Positions 56,472 to 64,000 of a stretch of 64,000 nt of DNA are shown here, one piece after another (the first letter of the stretch is position 1; each line of letters opens with the position of its first letter). The translations under genes and the position numbers were made by a program. The stretch is from Myxocyprinus asiaticus (Eukaryota > Chordata > Actinopteri > Cypriniformes > Catostomidae): contig NC_059356.1 in the NCBI RefSeq assembly GCF_019703515.2, positions 22,263,197-22,327,196 on the forward strand, in the 5' to 3' direction. The notes under the pieces are model-generated. The model had not been told where the DNA came from. It worked only from the letters and a program-made list of their open reading frames with translations, and ran no database searches.

Positions 56472-58090
56472 CAGTTGAAGTCAGAAGTTTACATATACCT
56501 TAGCCAAATACATTTAAACTCAGTTTTTCACAATTCCTGACATTTAATCATAGAAAATATTCCCTGTCTTATGTCAGTTAGGATCACTACTTTATTTGAA
56601 GAATGTGAAATGTCAGAAAAATAGTAGAGAGAATGATTTTTTTCAGCTTTTATTTCTTTCATCACATTCCCAGTGGGTCAGAAGTTTACATACACTTTGT
56701 TAGTATTCGGTAGCATTGCCTTTAAATTGTTTAACTTGGGTCAAACATTTTGGGTAGCTTCTACAAGCTTCTCACAATAAGTTGCTGGAATTTTGGCCCA
56801 TTCTTCCAGACAGAACTGGTGAAACTGAGTCAGGTTTGTAGGCCTCCTTGCTCGCACATGCATTTTCAGTTCTGGCTTTGTGATGGCCACTCCAGTACCT
56901 TGACTTTGTTGTCCTTAAGCCATTTTGTCACAACTTTGGAGGTATGCTTGTGGTCACTGTCCATTTGGAAGACCCATTTGCGACCGAGCTTTAAATTCCT
57001 GGCTGATGTATTGTGATGTTGCTTCAATATATCCACATAATTTTTCTTCCTCATCATGCCATCTATTTTGTGAAGTGCACCAGTCCCTCCTGCAGCAAAG
57101 CACCACCACAACATGATGCTGCCACCCCCATGCTTCACGGTTGGGATGGTGTTCTTCGGCTTGCAAGCCTCACCCTTTTTCCTCCAAACATAACGATAGT
57201 CATTATGACCAAACAGTTAAATTTTTGTTTCATCAGACAAGAGGACATTTCTCTAAAAAGTAAGATCTTTGTCCCCATGTACACTTGCAAACTGTAGTCT
57301 GGCTTTTTTATGGCAGTTTTGGAGCATTGGCTTCTGCCTTGCTGAGCAGCCTTTTTTTAGGCTGTGTCGATATAGCACACGTTTTACTGTAGATATAGAT
57401 ACTTGTCTACCTGTTAACTCCAGCATCTTCACAAGGTCCTTTGCTGTTGTTCTGGGATTGATCTGTACTTTTCGCACCAAACTATGTTCATCTCTAGGAG
57501 ACAGAATACGTCTCCTTCCTGAGAGGTATTATGGCTGCGTGGTCCCATGGTGTTTCTACTTGTGTACTATTGTTTGTACAGATGAACGTTGTACCTTCAG
57601 GCATTTGGAAATTGCTCCCAAGGATGAAGGATGAATTGCTCCCAAGGATGAACCAGACTTGTGGAGGTCCACAATTTTATTTTATTTTTTTCTGAAGTCT
57701 TGGCTGATTTCTTTTGATTTTCCCATGATGTCAAGCAAAGAGGCACTGAGGTTAAAGGTATGCCTTAAAATATATCCACAGGTACACCTCCAATTGACTC
57801 CAATTAGCCAATTAGCATATCAGAATCTAATTGGCTAATTGCCTAAAGGCTTGACATCATTTTCTGGAATTTTCCAAGCTGCTTAAAGGCACAGTTAACT
57901 TAGTGTATGTAAACTTCTGACCCACTGGAATTGTGATATAGTCAATTAAAAGTGAAACAATCTGTCTGTAAACAATTGTTGGAAAAATTACTTGTGTCAT
58001 GCACAAAGTAGATGTCCTAAACGACTTGCCAAAACTATAGTTTGCTAATATGAAATCTGTGGAGTGGTTAAAAAATGAGGTTTAATGACT
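56472..58090 (-). mobile_element. Sleeping Beauty-like Tc1 element, right outer end lost
   Basis: Left end 'CAGTTGAAGTCAGAAGTTTA' at 56472 after TA. An inner direct repeat 'GTGGGTCAGAAGTTTACATA' is at 56672, and the matching inner repeat on the right is at 57900-57928. This is the IR/DR terminus of the Sleeping Beauty/TDR group. The right outer repeat is absent after '...GAGGTTTAATGAC' (58090). Transposase on the minus strand. Confidence 0.85.
56750..57730 (-). pseudogene. Sleeping Beauty-like transposase, broken
   Basis: DDE transposase read right to left. About 57480-57253 has 'VRKVQINPRTTAKDLVKMLE', 'VSISTVKRVLYRHSLKKG' and 'CHKKARLQFASVHGDKD' (second HTH). 57138-56866 has '[18 protein letters not shown]', 'GALHKIDGMMRKKNYVDILK', 'WVFQMDSDHKHTSKVVTKW' and 'KVKVLEWPSQSQN'. 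The second-aspartate block reads 'MDSDHKHT', altered from the usual 'DNDPKHT'. The N-terminal HTH is lost or scrambled near 57500-57730. Frame changes between blocks make it inactive. Confidence 0.8.
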
Positions 58091-59164
58091 TTTCATATTC
58101 TTTAATGCTTTCAAGTTTAATTTTTTTTTTGTCCCAAATTTGTTTGTTGTTTTTTTTTTTTTGTTTTTTTTTTGTATTCTTCTTCTTTGTATACTTTCAG
58201 CATACAGAACAGGCCATTGTGTCAGTCGCAGTATATAATATAAGCCAGTCTCTTTGTGATCCATCATCAGTGAAACAGTGATTTGTCGTTTTGCCACACT
58301 CTGGAGTTATGAACAATAAAAGAAGGGAAAAGTTTTGACTTCCAAGCAAAACGTATTCTTCCGAAGCAAAGCAATCTTCTCAGGTAAAAGTTATTAGAAC
58401 TGTGATACAGAACATCTAACCAACCACTGCGCTGACTGATTGTTTCTGATTCGCTCCCGTCGCTTACAACAGAACAGCTAACCAATCACTGATCTCTTCT
58501 TCAGTAGATGACTTGTATACCATAATTTGATTTGCTTACATCACATATATAGAAACAGCGAAGGTCTGACTATCTCTCTTTAAAAACTGACTATCGTTCT
58601 CACATCAATGCATTGTTACAACTCATAAAAAGTTACCGGCCAACTGGCAGGTAACATTGTTTCATATACTCGCCAATGTGATTTTTACTTGTATTTGGCG
58701 CTTGCCGTGTGTAAAGTTTGGACCCTGTGTGTGTGTGTTATTGTCAAAATGTGTCATTTGACCTGATAGATTTACAGTATATTACTGTACATGTAAGAAC
58801 TTTTATTTAGTCTGCATGTCTTGTGTTGATGTGGTGGTATGTGTGGGGTCTTATTTCTGTAAATGTATGAAATTTAACCTATAAAATTACATACAATATT
58901 ACAAGGCTCTCTGGAATACTTGTGTGATTTGAATCATGATAGGTCAAAAACAACATTCTGCGCTCAAATATTTTTGTACAATGACTGCTAAACTGTATAT
59001 TTCACCGTTGTCCTAGGCAACCAATCTCTTGCACTGTGCTAGTTTCATGTCTCTTGTAGCACTCTGTGCTTGCTTTCTTTTCGCATAATAAAATAATTTG
59101 AACTTAAATCAATATTTAATGTGTGTTTATTTACTTTTTGGTAAGTAGCCGTGTAATAAGTGGG
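58091..59164. other. Gene-free stretch
   Basis: T-rich runs at 58120-58170. No recognised gene. 59095-59150 resembles 22735-22790 near the hairpin repeat. Confidence 0.4.
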
Positions 59165-59290
59165 GTTATGTCCAGTCAACTGGTGTTTATTTCATATAAT
59201 AAACCCCTTCAGGATGAAAAAAGAACGATTTGCATTGGGGAACTGATTACTCTGGGGTTATTTTGCAATAATGATCAGATGACTGTGCTT
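59165..59290. repeat. Diverged copy of the hairpin repeat
   Basis: 'AATAAACCCCTTCAGGATGA' and 'GGGGTTATTTTGCAATAATG' correspond to the arms of 22948-23070, but the symmetry is eroded. Confidence 0.5.
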
Positions 59291-59429
59291 TATCCCTTAC
59301 TGTATATGTCAAAACTTTTATTTTGTGTACATGTGTTCTGTGGGTAGGTGTGTGTGTTATTTTAATGCAGCTGTTTGAGCCTGACCACAGAGAGCAGCTG
59401 CAGTGAGGTGTCTGGCACTCTGTGGTTTT

Positions 59430-60655
59430 GGCTGCCATCCTATTTTTTTGTGTGTGTCCTTGAGATGTTTCTACAACTTGATTGGAGTCCACCTGTGGTA
59501 AATTCAGTTGATTTGGAAAGGCACACACCTGTCTATATAAGTTCCCACAGTTAACAGTGCATGTCAGAGCACAAACCAAGCCATGAAGTCCAAGGAATTG
59601 TCTGTAGACCTCTGAAACAGGATTGTATCGAGGCACAGATCTGGGGAAGGGTACAGAAAATGTTTTGCAGCATTGAAGGTCCCAATGAGCACAGTGGCCT
59701 CCATCATCCGTAAATGGAAGAAGTTTGGAACCACCAGGACTCTTCCTAGAGCTGGCCGCCCGGCCAAACTGAGCGATCGGGGGAGAAGAGCCTTAGTCAG
59801 GGAGGTGACCAAGAACCTGATGGTCACTCTGACAGAGCTCCAGCGTTTCTCTGTGGAGAGAGGAGAACCTTCCAGAAGAACAACCATCTCTGCAGCACTC
59901 CACCAATCAGGCCTGTATGGTAGAGTGGCCAGACGGAAGCCACTCCTCAGTAAAAGGCACATGACAGCCCGCCTGGAGTTTGCCAAAAGGCACCTGAAGG
60001 ACTCTCAGACCATGAGAAACAAAGATTGAACTCTTTGGCCTGAATGGCAAGCGTCATGTCTGGAGGAAACCAGGCACCGCTCATCACCTGGCCAATACCA
60101 TCCCTACAGTGAAGCATGGTGGTGGCAGCATAATGCTGTGGGGATGTTTTTCAGCGGCAGGAACTGGGAGACTAGTCAGGATCGAGGGAAAGATGAATGC
60201 AGCAATGTACAGAGACATCCTTGATGAAAACCTGCTCCAGAGCGCTCTGGACCTCAGACTGGGGCAAAGGTTCATCTTCCAACAGGACAATGACCATAAG
60301 CACACAGCCAAGATAACAAAGAGTGGCTATGGGACAACTCTGTGAATGTCCTTGAATGGCCCAGCCAGAACCCAGACTTGAACCCGATTGAACATCTCTG
60401 GAGAGATCTGAAAATGGCTGTGCACCGACGCTCCCCATCCAACCTGTTGGAGCTTGAGAGGTCCTCAAAGAAGAATGGGAGAAACTGCCCAAAAATAGGT
60501 GTGCCAAGCTTGTAGCATCATAATCAAAAAGACTTGAGGCTGTAATTGGTGCCAAAGGTGCTTCAACAAAGTATTGAGCAAAGGCTGTGAATACTTACTT
60601 AACATAACAAAATGTGTAAAAAGTGAAGTGCTGTGAATACTTTCTGGGTGCACTG
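59430..60655 (+). mobile_element. Tc1 element, left end truncated
   Basis: Right end '...ACTTTCTGGGTGCACTG' followed by TA. The left terminal repeat is not recognisable. It carries a transposase on the plus strand and is followed within 7 bp by another Tc1 element. Confidence 0.8.
59583..60480 (+). pseudogene. Tc1 transposase, broken
   Basis: 59673-60029 has 'STVASIIRKWKKFGTT', a GRP hook 'RAGRPAKLSDRGRR' and 'GLYGRVARRKPLLSKRHM', covering both HTH regions. A frame change removes part of the first-aspartate area ('NKD' then stop). From about 60030 '[16 protein letters not shown]', '[20 protein letters not shown]', '[20 protein letters not shown]' and '[17 protein letters not shown]' are readable, followed by a second shift and 'NPDLNPIEHLWRDLK' with the catalytic Glu. 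At least two frameshifts. Confidence 0.85.
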
Positions 60656-60661
60656 TATATA

Positions 60662-61714
60662 CACTGGCAGCCAAAAGTTTGGAATTATGTACAGATTTTG
60701 CTCTTATGGAAAGAAATTGGAACTTTTATTCACCAAAGTGGCATTCAACTGATCACAATGTATAGTCAGGACATTAATAACGTGAAAAATTACTATTACA
60801 ATTTGAAAAAAAATTTTCAGAACTTCTTAAACTACTTCAAAGAGTTCTTATCTAAAATCCTCCACATGCAGCAATGACAGCTTTGTAGATCCTTGGGCAT
60901 TCTAGCTGTCAGTTTGTCCAGATACTCAGGTGACATTTCACCCCATGCTTCCTGTAGCACTTGCCAAAGATGTGGCTGTCTTGTCGGGCACTTCTCACAC
61001 ACCTTAAAGTCTAGCTGATCCCACAAAAACTCAACAGGGTTAAGATTCACAACACTCTTTTCCAATTATCTGTTGTCCATTGTCTGTGTTTCTTTGTCCA
61101 CTCTAACCTTTTCTTTTTGTTTTTCTGTTTCAAAAGAAAAAAGAAAAAGTGGCTTTTTCTTTGCAATTCTTCCTATAAGGCCTGCACCCCTGAGTCTTCT
61201 CTTTACTGTTGTACATGAAACTGGCATTGAGCAGGTAGAATTAAATGAAGCTGTCAGCTGAGGACATGTGAGGCATCTATTTCTCAAACTAGAGACTCTG
61301 ATGTACTTATCCTCTTGTTAGTTGTACATCTGGCCTTCTGCATCTCTTTCTGTCCTTGTTAGAGCCAGCTGTCCTTTGAAGACTGTCCTTTGTAGTGTAC
61401 ACCTTTGTATGAAATCTTCAGGGTTTTTTTTGGCAGTTTCAAGCACTGTATAGCCTTTATTCCTCAAAACAATGATTGACTGATGAGTTTCTAGGGAAAG
61501 CTGTTTCTTTTTTTTTTTTTTACTATTTTTGACCTAATATTGACCTTAAGGCATGCCAGTCTATTGCACACTGTGGCAACTCAAAAACAATCTGCCGGAC
61601 TAATTATTCTTTCATTAATGTGATCAGTTGAATGCCACTTTGGTGAATTAAAGTACCAATTTCCTTCCGAAAAAGCAAAGTCTGTACATTATTCCAAACT
61701 TTTGGATGTTAGTG
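60662..61714 (-). mobile_element. Internally deleted Tc1 element, copy 2
   Basis: Ends 'CACTGGCAGCCAAAAGTTTG' and 'CTTTTGGATGTTAGTG'. Same family, orientation and internal deletion point as 33157-34377. About 170 bp shorter because sequence near its right end is also missing. Confidence 0.8.
60832..61287 (-). pseudogene. Tc1 transposase pieces on either side of a deletion
   Basis: Minus strand: 61287-61066 gives 'VSCTTVKRRLRGAGLIGRIA' and 'KKKPLF', the second HTH and linker. 61065-60832 gives 'NLNPVEFLWDQLDFKV' and 'LDKLTARMP', the region around the catalytic Glu. The intervening part with both aspartates is deleted and the two halves are in different frames. Confidence 0.75.
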
Positions 61715-62346
61715 TATATATATTTTCTCTCTCCCTGCGGCCATTGCTCCATTTGTTTATTTAGTTAGGAATATGTACTTGTGTGTTTTGTTTTTTTAGT
61801 TTTCAGACTTTCAGAGAGAAAAGAGGCAGTAGAGTAATTTCCATTGTGTTTGCTAGCAGAGCCATTATTTGTCTCTTTCTCTGAGGGGACTTTTAGAAAG
61901 CAGGGAAATTTCTAGTGGTCGATTTGATTCCCGTTTTACACTAACACTGTGTTGGACTTCATGGGCTTTAGAAAAACAGAGCTTTTAGTCACTGTGTTTT
62001 ACAGATTTGCCTCATAATGTGTTTCTTTAAATGTCAGAATTTGTTTCTTTTCATCTTTTGGTTTTTGGAACTAATAGATTGGAAATATGATTATTGAAAT
62101 TAAAAGATTAGATAATATAGAAGTATTGGAGGGGCAGACAGCAATAAGGGCTGATGGGAGAGACTGCACAAGATTACATTGATAAAGGAAGAGAAAGATC
62201 TGGAGAGATACAGATGTCAAGAAGAAAACAAAGCTTAAAAGCAGGATAAATTGTGATATGAGAGTCTGTGAGATAGAGAGAAAATCCAGTAAGCAACAAA
62301 TAGATTCAGAAAGGAAGGAGTGATGAAAAAAGATTATTGAATGAAT

Positions 62347-62389
<43 letters not shown>

Positions 62390-63327
62390 ACAGCAAGTAA
62401 GAGAAAATGGGGAGGTGCTGGCCCACTCATAGTGACACAGAGAGCTGGAGTTTAGAGTCTGTCTGGAGATGACAGAGGGGAATGAGAGAGAGAGAGAGGG
62501 GAGGTGAATGCTTTAGAAAGTGAAGAAACAGAAGGAAAAAAGAGTGAAGCACAGCTAGAGGGGAAAACTGTTAGGACTAAAAATCCATTTTCCATCCTGC
62601 AACCAGTTTCCCTGGATAAACATCTTGCCAGCAGTGCCACGTGCTCGCCACACACACTAGCACACACACACACTGCTAGACAGGGGTTTGCGCTTGCATT
62701 CTGGAATCGATCTCATCTCTGGATGTGCCACTGCAGTCGTAACATTCTCGTTTCACGTGTGTGAGCATGGGAGGTGTGGAGTTCGTTGTTGTGATATGGA
62801 ACTTATCAGTTTAATAGTGGAATGCATGAAGAAAGTCACCAGCATGGATTAAGGACATATGAGGAGATTTAGACATGTTGCACTGAAGCCTTGTCTGGAA
62901 TTTTTCCGCTCTTTGGGAGAGAATGGACACATCTTCATCTTGACTTTTAGCATTGAACGCTTTATCTCTAGTGGTCTGATTCTTATTTTCCGATTTGAAA
63001 TGTCTAAATGGATCTTTCGTGATTCTGATTAGTACTTTTGGGAATTACACACTCCTGTGCCTGTTTATGTGTGATGTGGTCAGGGAGTCAGCTGCCGTTG
63101 GTGATGCCCGCTGTGTGCCCTCATATAGGGGGTAAGGAATGGTGCTTTCAGGATGTGGTAGGGGTGGACTGCAGCTCACCAGAACCTCGCTGTATCTGGG
63201 TGGCTGTGTTACATGGGGATACACCACAAATAAACGTTTCGAACCTCCAAACTGACACTTCTGAAATCACAAACAGCCCTAGTTGCGGGAAAGTCCTCCC
63301 GTTAACCTCACAGACCTGCAGGGTAAG
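61715..63327. other. Gene-free stretch with GA microsatellites
   Basis: (GA)n at about 62347-62383 and GA-rich sequence to 62510. No transposon ends recognised, the longest such interval in the window. A possible exon at 63073-63322 is listed separately. Confidence 0.4.
63073..63322 (+). CDS. Weak candidate exon with splice donor
   Basis: Open from an ATG near 63073 for about 83 codons ('MWSGSQLPLVMPAVCPH' ... 'VLPLTSQTC'), then a donor-like 'CAGG|GTAAGA' at 63323. The residues match no family I know, and composition alone does not show selection. The adjacent (TATC)n tract begins just inside the would-be intron. It could equally be chance. Confidence 0.15.
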
Positions 63328-63375
<48 letters not shown>

Positions 63376-63376
63376 C
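63328..63376. repeat. (TATC)n microsatellite
   Basis: About twelve TATC units followed by mixed CTGT repeats to about 63415. Isoleucine/tyrosine/leucine repeats read across it are artefacts. 63416-64000 shows nothing recognisable. Confidence 0.95.
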
Positions 63377-64000
63377 TCTGTCTGTCTATCTGTCTGTACG
63401 TCTGTCCGTCCGTCAGTCAAGTTTTTTCTGTATTCTCACCCTCTATCAACTGATAATGTGAATGATATCGGAATGCTCTAGATATTGAAAACAACTTTGG
63501 AAAGCTGTAATTTTGTGTTTTACTCACACTTCTTGGATGAGACTTAAACCACAAGGCTAGTGGTGGGGGGTTGGACGCACTAACTAGGAAGTAAAGGCAC
63601 TACATAAGGGGTTATAAAGACCCTTTGGGTGACTGTGAGTGTTTGCTGAAACTGACTGATTAGTGTGGTTTTGCTTCAAGCACATAGATTATAGGATATA
63701 TTTAGGGAATGTCTAGATTTGCTGTGCATATAGTCTGTGTGTTGTTGATTTGTTCTGTCGTGCTGTATGTAGACACTATAGACCTTATTCACATGTGGAT
63801 GGAATGAAAACGAGGCTGTGAGGGATAGACTTACCTTCTTTTACATGACATGAAAATCTATAGGTACTAGATCACTTTTAATTTTCACAACTCGTGTTCT
63901 CTGCCATTTTTGCTCTTCTGAAAGCTGTTTTTTCAATGTTTCATCAGTTGAACTATCAACACCATTTTAAACAACAGTGCAATCACTGAAGAGATTTTAA

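Noticed and set aside
62504..62764. 86-codon plus frame as a host exon
   Set aside because: Begins in GA-rich low-complexity sequence, with no splice sites or family match.

Overview
This window looks like intergenic or intronic DNA from a ray-finned fish, most probably a cyprinid. It has a low average GC, (TG)n/(TA)n/(GA)n microsatellites and a dense mix of Tc1/mariner, hAT, L2-type LINE, tRNA-derived SINE, Gypsy-like LTR and DIRS tyrosine-recombinase elements. No complete host protein-coding gene can be supported. Long reading frames are either transposon genes, usually broken, or simple-repeat artefacts. The only hints of host coding sequence are three short exon-like pieces with splice donors (13.32 kb, 43.98 kb on the minus strand, 63.07 kb) and a THAP-like N-terminus at 43.20 kb.

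Layout: 0-1.4 kb, non-LTR reverse transcriptase remnant. 2.65-3.2 and 14.0-14.9 kb, two copies of a palindromic Tc1-like element. 4.6-8.4 kb, DIRS copy 1 (plus strand, 3' truncated). 9.5-12.4 kb, a fold-back Tc1 element, a microsatellite block and a Tc1-type MITE. 12.4-13.4 kb, a CCAAT/GC-box cluster and an exon-like ORF. 15.9-17.0 kb, 3' end of an L2 LINE. 19.0-20.7 kb, hAT element with a SINE inside it. 21.7-23.5 kb, hAT-like element with a solo LTR inside it. 24-32 kb, mostly MITEs plus a second SINE. 33.2-34.4 kb, deleted Tc1. 35.0-36.3 kb, hAT element with a perfect 8-bp target duplication. 36.7-41.8 kb, DIRS copy 3 (minus strand), split by an LTR retrotransposon piece and by a hAT transposase element. 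42-47.2 kb, a hAT element, a degenerate minisatellite and two linked local duplications. 48.9-53.7 kb, DIRS copy 2 inserted in a hAT-type MITE. 55.3-56 kb, Harbinger-like remnant. 56.5-61.7 kb, three Tc1 elements in a row.

The genes are mobile-element genes and do not form a host pathway. The window is most informative as a record of nesting. Target-site duplications give insertion order at six places. DIRS copy 2 keeps its inverted termini and the internal complementary region that mirrors the circle junction. A piece at 46.8 kb preserves a transposon end and target duplication that its source locus at 42.9 kb has since lost. Several in-frame stops are TGA where CGA is expected, consistent with decay of methylated CpG.

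Family names rest on recognised protein motifs, terminal repeats and target duplications seen in the sequence. No database search was possible, so clade-level names are tentative.
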